The notes under the pieces: generated by a model | Told to the model about the DNA's origin: nothing | The model's database searches: none | Seen by the model: only the letters and a program-made list of their open reading frames with translations | Assembly: GCA_034231615.1 (NCBI GenBank) | Contig: CM067311.1 | Coordinates: 10,061,212-10,125,211, forward strand | Direction: 5' to 3' | Source: Meghimatium bilineatum | Taxonomy: Eukaryota > Mollusca > Gastropoda > Stylommatophora > Philomycidae | DNA length: 64,000 nt | Made by a program: the position numbers and the translations under genes | Part shown: piece after piece, positions 53,070-63,545 of the stretch | How positions within the stretch are numbered: position 1 is the first letter of the stretch | How the letters are laid out: every line of letters begins with the position of its first letter

Positions 53070-53270
53070 TGTGTTGACGGGTGTCGATATGGGAACGCAC
53101 AAATAGCAATAATGTAACGTCCCATGCCTCTTGTAAGAGTCGACTAAGGTTATTTAGGGGATGAAGTTCGCTTGTCCCTTCCATATACCAGCGACCAAAA
53201 ATAGTCATTCTGAAATCGGAAGCCTTAGACCGAAAGACGCTAGTCAGCGGATGTTTAAGAAATAATGTAG
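53070..53270 (+). mobile_element. SINE-B, diverged copy
   Basis: Order preserved but heavily mutated: GTGTTGACGGGTGTCGATAT, CCATGCCTCTTGTAAGAGTC, GACTAAGG, CCAGCGACCAAAAATAG, TCTGAAATCGG, GACCGAAAGACGC. Confidence 0.55.
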
Positions 53271-53432
53271 AAGAATAATCTTTGTTTTTCTTTTTTTTTT
53301 TAGATTATTGATGCTGTGGATCTTACATCTTTTTTATTAATCATAGATACATCTTCTAATAATCTTAGTTGCATCTTTTATTAATCTTAGATGCATCTTC
53401 TATTGGTCATATTTCCTTCATATGTGGTTTAT

Positions 53433-53899
53433 CAAATTACAAACAAGTTAAAAATTAGAATTATAAAATGCTACATCTATTCCATATTAATGTATGGCTC
53501 AGAAACATGGAACCTAATTAAACAATTAGAAGACAAAATTGGTGCCTTTGAGATGTGGGTATATAGAAGAATAGGGAGAACATCATGGAAAGAGAAGAAA
53601 ACAAATAAAGAGGTGCTAAAGACACTTAATATGAAGAAAGAACTACTAAGAGAAATAAAGATCAGGCAAATAAAATACTTTGGACACATTAAAAGACATG
53701 ACACCTTATTGAAGCCCTTACTTGAGGGTAAAGTCAAAGGGAAGCGAGCAAGAGGTAGGCAGAGATACAAGTGGGAGAGTAACATTACACGATGGACAGG
53801 TTACAGTCTGGCAGAGTGCACCACCAAGACAAGAGACAGGAGATGTTGGAGATACGTTGCAGCCAACCTTCGTTGCGGAGACGGCACTTGATGATGATG
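53433..53899 (+). mobile_element. RTE-like LINE tail with exact 11-bp TSD (family 1)
   Basis: 467-bp, 5'-truncated. ATGTGGTTTAT is repeated at 53422-53432 and 53900-53910. The encoded tail, from QITNKLKIRIIKCYIYSILM to WRYVAANLRCGDGT, differs from the 26.6-kb copy at about five residues (M/I, T/N, N/I, D/G, T/P) over some 150. The 3' end is CTTGATGATGATG. The frame's upstream ATG lies in flanking DNA. Confidence 0.95.
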
Positions 53900-54187
53900 A
53901 TGTGGTTTATGTGTTAGATAAGAGATATCATCTTCATAATCTTTCATTTGTTGATTAAATCTCATTGTATTGTCTTTTTTCTCCTTCCTGTATTTTTAGT
54001 TGCTTATGCGTCAATTAATATCGTCCACTGTGTTGATCATTGAGCAACGGGGGAACCTTCAGTCGCTGCAGTGACCTTATACAAATTATTATTAAGCAAA
54101 AAAATTAAGAAAATAATTAGCCGAGTAGCGGATTGAATGAATTGAAATCTTCCATGATATCTCATCATATATACAGTGTTATGTAAT

Positions 54188-54342
54188 TCTTCTTCAGCAT
54201 TCATTCTCAAACTCCCGCTAGATCTCCCTTGTAGTAGGAACATGATCCTACTAGATTTCCAGCAGGATGTAGTCCAGAGAATGGAAATGCGTAGTGTCGC
54301 CGTTTTATTTGCGCAAATGACTCGACACATTCGACTTCGGTG
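54188..54342 (-). mobile_element. SINE-A, copy 11
   Basis: CTTCTTCAGCATTCATTCTC, CTAGATCTCCCTTGTAGTAG, CAGCAGGATGTAGTCCAGAG, GCGTAGTGTCGCCGTTTTAT, GACACATTCGACTTCGG. Confidence 0.85.
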
Positions 54343-54417
54343 GTTATGTAAATAACACTATCAATATCAAGATTGAAAAATCTAGAGACATGTATCCCTG
54401 TTGTATAGCAAGTTAAT

Positions 54418-54504
54418 ATTTCCTATTCCGGGCGTAGTGATGAACCCAGTATTTATATATATATATATATTTCCTATTCCGGGCGTAGTGATGAACCCAG
54501 TATT
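54418..54504. repeat. 38-bp direct duplication around a TA run
   Basis: TTTCCTATTCCGGGCGTAGT plus GATGAACCCAGTATTT occurs twice, separated by about ten bp of TA repeat. Confidence 0.9.
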
Positions 54505-54655
54505 TTTTTGGCTGTAGTGATTTTCTGGGCTAGTAAAATATGTTCAGTGGGTTATCATTGCTTTCTCAAAGTTTAAGATACGCAACCTCCTGCGGCGGGG
54601 ATTGACCCCCGTATCTTAGCCGTACGAAACGCGCTCTGTACCTATCCGCCAAATT
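54505..54655 (-). mobile_element. tRNA-derived SINE-D, copy 3
   Basis: TTGGCTGTAGTGATTTTCTG (A-tail side), CCTGCGGCGGGGATTGACCC, TAGCCGTACGAAACGCGCTC. The B-box is decayed. Confidence 0.7.
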
Positions 54656-55099
54656 GTTAAAAAAACAACCTCGCGCGCGTACACACACACACACTCTCTC
54701 TCATATAAATAAGCATACATGCACAGAATGGAAGTAAACAATAACACATCACATGCAAATACCACATACTGCCATTTGCCAAAAGGGCAGAAGTTCTTGG
54801 GACGCTGCATCAGTAATGAACGAATAGTATTCAATTTTGTAAATAGAATACACACGTACACTGGAAGTTTTAGAATTCGTTTCATATCGATTTATGTGTG
54901 CAGTGCTTGCGCGAGAAATGCGGTACTTAAAATCGGTATTATTGAAAAGTTCTCCATATGAAATTTATTTTAGCGAATTATTTATTATGAACAGGATAAA
55001 TCATCTACCGACTCGCTAGGTCTGTCATAGAGTCCTCTTTATTCTGAATATGGTAAAATTAAGAATCAAATACTGGACAATTATCCCCTTTATTACAAC
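54656..55099. other. Unassigned sequence with short CA and CT runs
   Basis: No supported feature apart from simple repeats at 54680-54705. Confidence 0.4.
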
Positions 55100-55615
55100 A
55101 CAAAATGCTACCAATTACAACAAAAAACATCTTATTCAAAGTATTTTTCATTCCAATCTGTGCTACCAATGTCAAACATGGTCTTTAAGAACAAAATATA
55201 AAAGACAGCTTGTTACAACAGAGATGATGTGTCTAAGAAAAGCCACAGGAGTGACCAGAAGACACAGAATTAGAAAAGAGATCATAAGAGAAAGAGTAAA
55301 TGTCCTATCAGTTCTACAATACATACAAAACCAACAGATACAATGGTTCGGTCATCTGGAAAGAATGCCGTGTGATTCATTAGTTTATAAAGCATATATG
55401 AAGAGAGGAGAAGCAGAAAGAAGAGCCAGAGGTAGACCTAGAGTACGCTGGATTGACAACATCAAAGAGACATTACACGAACACCAAATAACATCTGATG
55501 CTGCCAGAAAAGCAAGAACAAGAACATTGTATCTCGACACCCGTAAAGGGTCAAAGAGGAAAGGAAGAAGAGGAAGGAAAGAAGCAGAAGAGAAAGAAGA
55601 AGATTATTGAAAAGT
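55100..55615 (+). mobile_element. LINE C-terminal tail, family 3 (open frame)
   Basis: Long plus frame with NLCYQCQTWSLRTKYKRQLV, MMCLRKATGVTRRHRIRKEI, QNQQIQWFGHLERMPCDSLV, ARGRPRVRWIDNIKETLHEH and TLYLDTRKG, ending in a Lys/Arg/Glu-rich GRRGRKEAEEKEEDY and stop at about 55607-55609. The upstream start codon lies in non-LINE sequence. The terminal charged tail comes from a GAA-rich 3' end being read as coding. Confidence 0.85.
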
Positions 55616-56659
55616 ATTGTGAACATTTGTGCTTTTTAATTTCATCGAGTTGGAAGTTTGCTTCCAAGTATACACACTAAGATGTAACACGTTAACACAG
55701 CATAAATTGAAGTTGTTGCGTGTGAACCCAGGCGCGCTCTCACCGCGTTCCTGAGTTGTGTTTCTTCCTGTAACTGTTAATTCTAAACTTCTAACATTAG
55801 GGTCAACCAGCATCGTTACCACTCCTAGGCTTTTTCTCCCCAATCTGGGCTTTTCCGATCAGACCTGGACATCTTTACAAAAATAATATTTCTTTGTCAA
55901 ATTTCTTAAAAAACCAATGATCTTTATTAAATTATCACCAATTATTCTGCAATATCGTCTGTTGATTGTTTTTGTTTGTTGCATTTTAGTTAAGTTGTTT
56001 TCCTTCGCTTATTTTTAGTTTACGTCGTCGATTTTCTGGTGTCATTCTAAAAGCTACATAATATATAGTACGATATGCAACAATAGTAACAATTTTCAGT
56101 CACTGAAATTTGTACTGGATCGTGCTTTAAAATAAGCAAATTTTAGAACTGTTTTTTAATTTACTTGTTTATATATCTCGTATAATAATGGTTGGTTGGT
56201 TGGTTGCTGATCCAGCGGTCCATGGGCTCATGCCCATTGACCTAATGCCATTAAATGGCATATTGCTGGGAAGTCTGGATTTTCAGCTTACCCCGGGACA
56301 TAGCCAGAGAATAACTATTACACCTCCAGGAAGGTAGGTTTCAACCTATGCACTGCTCCTAGCCACTGTAGCCAGGTTAGAGTTCACTGTGCTCATTCCC
56401 CGCCACCAATTGACTACTGGTTATGCCAAACTTCTCTATTGCTCCAGGCATGCAACAAAATGTTCATGTCAAAAGGATTGTCACGTCCTGAGTCACTGTG
56501 TCTCTATGATGGGTTTCAGCCATAGGAAAAATCAGTGCTGTCAGTTTCCTCCTCCCCAGTGCTGCACAATACATCTCTGGCTCCCTCCCAACCACAGAGG
56601 GGGCATACATATATATTCAGGCAAACATGAAACACATTTCAACAACAAAATAAAAGCAT
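55616..56659. other. Unassigned sequence
   Basis: About 1 kb. A GGTT tetranucleotide run at 56188-56204 is followed by a higher-GC block (56205-56600) that looks compositionally different, but it has no recognised domain and no second copy in the window. Confidence 0.35.
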
Positions 56660-56815
56660 AATTGTATAGATGGCGTGCCATGAAGCTTCTATAAGAAGAT
56701 AACCTGAATATAACGGCATGTCATCCACTAAGGTTTTCTGTTGCATCGGTGGTATGTCTATGTGGTATGTCTGTAGAGACCCACAGACGCAACCACATAC
56801 GTCGTATAATAATAA
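56660..56815 (+). mobile_element. Palindromic element F2, copy 3
   Basis: TTGTATAGATGGCGTGCCAT, GAAGCTTCTATAAGAAGATA, GGCATGTCATCCACTAAGGT, GAGACCCACAGACGCAACCA. Confidence 0.7.
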
Positions 56816-56839
56816 AGCATATATTCCATGGAATATTCA

Positions 56840-57180
56840 AGAATATGTTCATTTGAAATGAAGTGCTACAGAAAGATCCTACAAATATAATAGACAAAGA
56901 GAAGGAAGAACTTTGAAATTACTGAAACTAAATGAAGGGTGACTTCTAAATACCATCATAAGAAGGAACAGTATTTTGTAATCTTATAGATACATGATTG
57001 TATCGAAAGACTGATTCTGGAGGGCAGAGTGCCAGGAAGGAAAAGAAGACCAAAAGCCAAAAATTTGATGGATCAGTGACATCAAAGAACGTATGAACAT
57101 GTTTCTGGCTAATGCAGACCTGCTTTCTGGGGACATAGAGGCGTTCACGACAAAGACAACTTTCTAGAAAGAATATGTCA
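56840..57180 (+). mobile_element. LINE tail, family 4, old copy
   Basis: Frameshifted FEMKCYRKILQI, LEGRVPGRKRRPKAKNLM, HQRTYEHVSG and DNFLERICHL-like ends follow the order of 21580-21975. Strongly diverged. Confidence 0.65.
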
Positions 57181-57184
57181 CTTG

Positions 57185-57890
57185 ATATATGCACACATGC
57201 ATCCACACTGCTTTATGCTGCGTCATCCTGGACTGTCGATGCGAGACACGTTCGACAACTTAACTCTTTCCACTTTCGGTGTCTAAGAAACCTCATGGGA
57301 GTACATTGGCAGGATCGAGTACCGGACACGGAAATATCAAAAAGTCCCGTATGCAAAACATCCATGCTCTGCTGACTAGGTCCTAACTTCGCTGGACTGG
57401 CCACATCATCCAAATGCCAGCCAAGCACCTTCCAAAGAGATTATTCTTTGGGGAGTGTGCGATGGTTAGCGTTCAAGCGGAGGCAGAAAAAGAGATTCAA
57501 GGATCACATAACATACTCACAAAAACTGCAGCATCGATCCTAACGCCTGGGACATTACAGTCCTTGATCACTCAGCGTGGTACATCCAGATCACTGCTGG
57601 CATCACTATATGTGAAAAAGAAAGAACATCGCGGGCAATTTATAAGCGACGGAAGCGAACGGGTAAATCCGAAAACTCTCCTAACCACGTACCATCAGCA
57701 CTCATGCACGCACTGCAATAGACCTGTCCTGGCACGAATCGGACTCATCGGGCATCTACGAACTCATAAACCAAATTAGACCATCACAAATGTTTTTTTT
57801 TTCTTTCTCACTTGTTCATCACATTTATTGTTTTTCATGCTATGCTCATCTTTGCTTGTGAAGGAGGAACACCATCTACATCCATATATA
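57185..57890 (+). mobile_element. LINE C-terminal region with zinc-finger end, family 5
   Basis: LYAASSWTVDARHVRQLNSF, HFRCLRNLMGVHWQDRVPDT, then frameshifts and a QKKRFKDH block, and a C-terminal CTHCNRPVLARIGLIGHLRT with C..C and H...H spacing, a C2H2-like finger typical of this LINE group. A 3' UTR follows, containing CTTGTTCATCACATTTATTG and CATCTTTGCTTGTGAAGGAG. Confidence 0.85.
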
Positions 57891-59152
57891 TATATATCGT
57901 AAAGCAATGGCAATCTATTGAACGTATTTATATTGCATAGAATCACCACAGTCAAGAAATGATGGGTTGGTGGCTACATCCTGAAATCGAGCTGCTACCC
58001 ATTTATTTTATACATACATAAATATATTTATATTTTACATTGTTCACTGTAAAGTGTATAAAATTTATTTTAGTATTGCAAACAAACGTTTCTCAGTCTG
58101 ACAAATTGACAAACACAATCATAATTTTGATTTGAAAAGGAAAGGAAAAATACTAACATAAAAGAAATATGAATTATTTTCAAATGTATGTGTAAATTGC
58201 ACTTCCATATTTTCAGCAAGAGTGGAAAGAATATTCTTAGATATGTAAATATGGTGAAAACAACATACACTAACGTTTTCTTTTGTTCACCTGGTGCATG
58301 TGTATATCTGAAGTTTTGTTTTTTTCTATAAACTTGACTGTTCTGTAACTTGAACTCCGTAGAGTTGTTCTTGCATTCTTGTTTCTTTGGGACAGTGTAT
58401 TTGCCTCAACATTTCATATTCCTGGCATTATTGAAGCATATGTTCTGCTGTCTGTGGTGTCTGTCCACGTGTACACATGTCCGTGTTATCATTCTTGAAA
58501 TTTGCATGCATGAACTAATATACAACATTAGTACTAATAGATCTCTTGCTGTTATAGTAATAAATCGGTTGTTGGCAAAGAAAGCCAATGCAAGAAATAA
58601 TTGTGAGAGTCACTAGTGGACAACACCAAAAACTCTTAATTTCTGACATTACCGAAGGCCTTTGTCATCAACGGTATGTAGAAACTGTGAAGAATATGCA
58701 GAGACAGTCAACTTCAGCCACGCTTCTCAAAGATGATGATATGAATAACGGATTTAATTGTTGAAGTTTAAATTGTTGTAACTTTTGTTCTGAAGATATT
58801 TCTCAGTCTGCAAGCAAGCTGAATACAAGTGCAGTGGTTATTTGAGTATACCAGTTGTTCAAATTTCACTTGAACTATATTTTTAGTGCATATATAAATA
58901 TATATATATAAGTATAAGAACTGGGCTTTTTTGACTTCGAAAATGGGGACTTTTCAATTTGTTGAGTGGTAATAATGTTAACCAGCCTTACCTGTTGGAA
59001 CTTATATATGTACTCACGTTTACCTCGCCTCTTTGTTACGGGTGCTCCTCTTCTTCGCCATTCCCTGCTGAACGACAATGTGTTATGTTTAAACTCTTAT
59101 CAATATCTCTCATATTTGTTTATGTGCCTGCAGGGATCAAATCAAATCTTTT
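57891..59152. other. Unassigned AT-rich sequence
   Basis: About 1.2 kb with no recognised gene, array or element end. Confidence 0.4.
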
Positions 59153-59160
59153 ATCTACAG

Positions 59161-59427
59161 CAGTGGTTCTCAATATGAGTCGATAGGGCCCATGTGAACA
59201 CAATGCTTTGCTGGGGGTTCACAAAATAACAAAAATGTAAATTGGGATGTGGGGATGCTGACCTCTGGATGGGAGTGTACAGAACAGTAATAATTTCAAC
59301 GATATCTATTGAGACATCTGACGATATGCCTAAATGAAAATTTTGTTTTTTAAGTTTCTTATTAGCAAAGGAAGAGAAGTAGTCCCAGAAGGGAAGCCAC
59401 ATTCGAAACATGTGATGAGAACCACTG
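59161..59427. mobile_element. hAT-type MITE with perfect 8-bp TSD
   Basis: 267 bp with ends CAGTGGTTCTCAATATG and CAGTGGTTCTCATCAC (read inward). ATCTACAG is duplicated exactly at 59153-59160 and 59428-59435. Confidence 0.94.
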
Positions 59428-59540
59428 ATCTACAGTGTTTCCACAAGGTTGTAATAAATTTCGGAAGTAACTTCCGGTTTGAAACACGCTTTTAACACGA
59501 CAGCTCTTCAAGATGTTCGCATAATACACTTTACTAGCAA

Positions 59541-59613
59541 TTGTATCACACGAATCTAAACTTGGTAAAATACTTGTATCACACGAATCTAAACTTGGTA
59601 AAATACTTGTATC
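59541..59613. repeat. 33-bp tandem repeat, about 2 copies
   Basis: TTGTATCACACGAATCTAAA plus CTTGGTAAAATAC, followed directly by a TG microsatellite. Confidence 0.92.
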
Positions 59614-59617
59614 ATAC

Positions 59618-59659
59618 ATTGTGTGTGTGTGTGTGTGTGTGTGCGTGTGTGTGTGCGTG

Positions 59660-59691
<32 letters not shown>

Positions 59692-59724
59692 TGTGTGTGT
59701 GTGTGAGTGCGCGTGCGTGCGTGT
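59618..59724. repeat. TG/TGCG microsatellite
   Basis: Long TG run with interspersed GTGC units, possible Z-DNA-forming sequence. Frames across it are artefacts. Confidence 0.97.
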
Positions 59725-59977
59725 CTACGCCTCACATCGGTATGTCTTTTACTTTGTGTCAGCAGGAAATGAAAAACACGGACAAATTCAAATGATGTTG
59801 TATGATACAATCACGCTAAACAGCGCCCCTCCCCCCAACTCATATGGAAGTATGTCTCAAGCACTTAGAACATACTGATTTTACACACTGGAAAATTTCT
59901 GGAAAAAACTGATAACCTCGTAGTTCTGGATAGAAGGAGATGAATGGAATGTGGTGTTTATACATGCGATGTTCATA

Positions 59978-59994
59978 GTTTGAGAACCGCTGAC
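59978..59994. mobile_element. Solitary hAT-type terminus
   Basis: AGTTTGAGAACCGCTG resembles a right-hand hAT MITE end. A possible left end near CAGCGCCCC at 59821 is weak. Confidence 0.3.
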
Positions 59995-60044
59995 ATAGCC
60001 ACTCTTCTCATACGATGTTTAGCTACTGGTATTTCCGCTGTGCT

Positions 60045-60980
60045 CACAGACGTTCTCTTCAAGTCAATGCTCTATGTATTTGAACTTGTCATTTCGTATG
60101 TCAGACGTTCTCTTCAAGTACATGCTCTATGTATTTGAACTTGTCATTTCGTATGTCAGACGTTCTCTTCAAGTACATGCTCTATGTATTTGAACTTGTC
60201 ATTTCGTATGTCAGACGGTCTCTTCAAGTACATGCTCTATGTATTTGAACTTGTCATTTCGTATGTCAGACGTTCTCTTCAAGTACATGCTCTATGTATT
60301 TGAACTTGTCATTTCGTATGTCAGACGTTCTCTTCAAGTACATGCTCTATGTATTTGAACTTGTCATTTCGTATGTCAGACGTTCTCTTCAAGTACATGC
60401 TCTATGTATTTGAACTTGTCATTTCGTATGTCAGACGTTCTCTTCAAGTCAATGCTCTATGTATTTGAACTTGTCATTTCGTATGTCAGACGGTCTCTTC
60501 AAGTACATGCTCTATGTATTTGAACTTGTCATTTCGTATGTCAGACGTTCTCTTCAAGTACATGCTCTATGTATTTGAACTTGTCATTTCGTATGTCAGA
60601 CGTTCTCTTCAAGTACATGCTCTATGTATTTGAACTTGTCATTTCGTATGTCAGACGTTCTCTTCAAGTACATGCTCTATGTATTTGAACTTGTCATTTC
60701 GTATGTCAGACGGTCTCTTCAAGTCAATGCTCTATGTATTTGAACTTGTCATTTCGTATGTCAGACGTTCTCTTCAAGTACATGCTCTATGTATTTGAAC
60801 TTGTCATTTCGTATGTCAGACGTTCTCTTCAAGTCAATGCTCTATGTATTTGAACTTGTCATTTCGTATGTCAGACGGTCTCTTCAAGTACATGCTCTAT
60901 GTATTTGAACTTGTCATTTCGTATGTCAGACGGTCTCTTCAAGTACATGCTCTATGTATTTCAACTTGTCATTTCGTATG
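60045..60980. repeat. 55-bp minisatellite, 17 copies, two diallelic sites
   Basis: Unit contains TCAGACGTTCTCTTCAAGTA, CATGCTCTATGTATTTGAAC and TTGTCATTTCGTATG. Two sites vary: GTTCTC/GGTCTC and GTACATG/GTCAATG, in all four combinations. Confidence 0.97.
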
Positions 60981-61017
60981 TTTGTGAAATGTACAATAAC
61001 TATGTTGCTGTTTTGTA

Positions 61018-61190
61018 CGTTCAGAAATTGCGCATGCGATTGTGTCTGTGGGTCTCACCAATGGCTCACTAGACAAACCAACCATGCAACAGAAAAACGT
61101 AGTACATGACATGTCTTTATATGACATGCCTTTATATTGAGGTGATCTTCTTATAGAAGCTTCATGGCATGTCATCTATACAATCCCGTA
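61018..61190 (-). mobile_element. Palindromic element F2, copy 4
   Basis: TGTGTCTGTGGGTCTCACCA, GACATGCCTTTATATTGAGG, TTCTTATAGAAGCTTCATGG and CATGTCATCTATACAAT. A short internal tandem (ATGACATGTCTTTAT/ATGACATGCCTTTAT) is present. Confidence 0.72.
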
Positions 61191-61353
61191 GTCGTAACCT
61201 TCGATAACAGCTACCATGTTGTTATTACAGGTAGACGATGTGCTTGAACTAGTTACGGGCACGGCGTGGGTGGGCGGACCAACAAGGAAACCTGCCCAAG
61301 GGCCCTGATGTCGACGTCTGTTTCGGCAGCATTAGACTCGAAACACCATCGAG

Positions 61354-61423
61354 TCAAATGTCAGCTGGAACAGAGGGCGGAACACTTATGGGAATTCCCC
61401 CCACGTGCTGTGAGGCCAGTTTT
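61354..61423 (-). pseudogene. Possible duplicated exon fragment, truncated
   Basis: Minus-strand: acceptor-like TTCTTGATTCTTGATTAG, then a frame KLASQHVGGIPISVPPSVPA ending in a stop at 61354-61356. It resembles the beginning of the exon-like ORF at 62047-62281, with the same ISVP.SVPA motif and the same upstream sequence, but is cut short by the stop. Confidence 0.35.
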
Positions 61424-62046
61424 CTAATCAAGAATCAAGAAGAACGTTCAGAAATTCGTGTCCCATTTTGTGTACAAATATCACACCACTTCTCTGATGA
61501 ATCATGTTCATTCTTGGCACACGAATTTATACAACCAGTATACAACAATTCTTTTTGTACACAAAACAGACGTTATAGTGACATTAAAATGTGTTAAGAA
61601 TACTCTCGTTGAGACTAGAATGATCGATTTGTATGCTTACTGCCCTATGCTTTAATAAACAATGTACCGGCATATTAAAAAAAAACAACCCAAAAAAAGC
61701 AGCATTTACAGGAGTTGTTTTCAGTGTTGCCAACTCGTTTTGTTAGAAACCGCAGAGGTGTGCTAAAAAATTATTAAAACAATGCACTAACACTATTAAA
61801 ACATTTTACAAGCTCATAATTATTCACTAATTTCAGCTAATGTAATAACGAATTGTATTCCATATCTGCAAAATTGATCATTAATGTATGTAGTCAATTT
61901 CTTCTGCCACGCGGAAGACGTTTCATAAAAGAAACTTTCATGTGCATATCATGGTATAATTTTCCATAGAATATCCCTGGGTAATTTATAATCAGCAATA
62001 TTTACCATATTTTTAACTGTATCGTTAATAAATATTTTAGGAATGT
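61424..62046. other. AT-rich spacer, possible 3' flank of the minus-strand exon
   Basis: No supported feature. An A-run with ACAACC repeats lies at 61678-61700. Confidence 0.35.
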
Positions 62047-62281
62047 TCACGGCTTCCGTGGTTGTAGACATTCACGTCCACTAAAACATGACATCACTTG
62101 AGCGTTATCTGGTAAGACAACACAGTAGCCGAAATGTAGAGAGCAGTAGTCTTTTTGGAAAGTACCGAAGATCGTGTAATCAACGCCTGACTGGGACTCA
62201 GAGTCTAAATGCTCTGGGATGGCTGCTGGAACGGAGAGCGGAACACTTATGGTAGTGTCTATCGTGATTTGAGGCTTGTTT
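62047..62281 (-). CDS. Possible terminal exon of an unidentified host gene
   Basis: Minus-strand ORF of about 78 codons preceded by an acceptor-like TTCTTTACTCTTGATTAG ending at 62282. It reads NKPQITIDTTISVPLSVPAA, IPEHLDSESQSGVDYTIFG, then a Cys-containing DYCSLHFGYCVVLPDNAQ and MSCFSGRECLQPRKP with a stop at 62047. It has four cysteines, mixed composition and no similarity to the LINE families in the window. I do not recognise the family, and upstream exons would lie beyond a region occupied by transposons. It could also be a chance ORF or part of an unknown repeat. Confidence 0.35.
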
Positions 62282-62324
62282 CTAATCAAGAGTAAAGAAG
62301 AACGAAGTAGCTAAAATGTGCTAC

Positions 62325-62430
62325 CGAGCCAAGAAGGGGCAATGAATAGTAGCACTGTTACTTGCCATGCATGTCATAACAAATGACTAAGGATGATTTG
62401 AGTGGTGTTAGCTATCTCACCCCACAGACG
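62325..62430 (+). mobile_element. SINE-B remnant
   Basis: GAATAGTAGCACTGTTACTT, GCCATGCATGTCATAACAAA, TGACTAAGGATGATTTGAG follow the SINE-B centre with many changes. Confidence 0.5.
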
Positions 62431-62904
62431 GTCAGAAATCATTTAAAAAAAGATAGTGATAGAAATCTCATGTTTGTTTTCTCAAGGTTCGCATCCAAAT
62501 ATCCGTTCAAATTTTTGCAATTCACACAAAAAATGATTAGATTTAGACATCCTAAAGCTCTTTGGGACACTGTATGAACTACAAAAGACAGTGAGTTTTA
62601 TTAAGGAGACATAATTACAGATATAGACATGTTTCAAGTGAACGAAAGAAGAAGAAGACATCCTTAAAAAATAAGGTATTTAAGACGATTTTTTTTTCTG
62701 TATTCGATGTATAATAATAGATCCTTTTGCTACTGATGTTCTTACGATGCGCAGATTCACATGGGCAGTTTTGATCAAATTAGTTTTAGTATGTAAATGA
62801 TCACCATAGGATAGAGATGACTAAGTTAACAGAGAAACAAATTGCTGCGTGTGGGGTTTTCTTGTCTACAAGAATGGCAGGAATGTGCTTGAGAAATTGT
62901 CTGC
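62431..62904. other. Unassigned AT-rich sequence
   Basis: No supported feature. Confidence 0.4.
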
Positions 62905-63545
62905 CTGATGATGAAATTCCTCCTTCGCAAGCGAAGATGAGCATGGCATGAAAAGAAACATTAAATGCGATGGAAAAAAAATATATATATAATAATTAAA
63001 ATTGGTAATTAACTAATTTAGTTTGTGAGCTCGTAGATGCCCGATGAGTCCGATTTGTGCACGGAAAAATCTATTGAAGTGCATGCAGGAGTGCTGAAGG
63101 TTCGGGGTAGGAGAATTTACGGATTTGTCCTTCCGCTTCTTGCGCTTGTGGATTGCCCGCAGTGTTCTTTCTTTTTCAAATTTCGTGATGCCAGCAGTGG
63201 TCTGAGTGTGCCAGGCTGAGCGATCAAGTGATGTAGTCTACCAGAAACTAGGATCGATGCTGCAGTTCTTGAGATAGCTTTTTAGGTGATCCTTGAAGCG
63301 CTTTTTCTGCCCTCCACTTTAACATTTACCTTCGCACAATTCCCCATAGAATAATCTCTTTGAAAGGCGCTATCCTGGCATACGGATTTTGATGTGGCCC
63401 GTCCAGCGGAGTTGGGACCTAGTCAGCATTGCATGGATGCTTTGCATACGGGACTTCTGAAGAATTTCCGTATCTGGTACACGATCCCGCCAACCTACTC
63501 CCATGAGGTTTCGTAGGCACCGAAGATGAAAAGAGACTGCCTACT
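62905..63545 (-). mobile_element. LINE C-terminal region with 3' UTR, family 5
   Basis: In sense (minus): HLRCLRNLMGVGWRDRVPDT, EILQKSRMQSIHAMLTRSQL, RWTGHI then frame changes, GGQKKRFKDHLKSYLKNCSI, RSAWHTQTTAGITKFEKERT, and the end AQIGLIGHLRAHK. The first Cys pair of the finger is damaged (MHFNR in place of THCNR). The 3' UTR (CATGCCATGCTCATCTTCGC, TTGCGAAGGAGGAA) matches 57840-57870. Better preserved than the 57-kb copy. Confidence 0.87.

Noticed and set aside
56205-56600. Higher-GC block as a host exon
   Set aside because: The 90-codon frame there has no recognised domain or convincing splice signals, so it is left unassigned.
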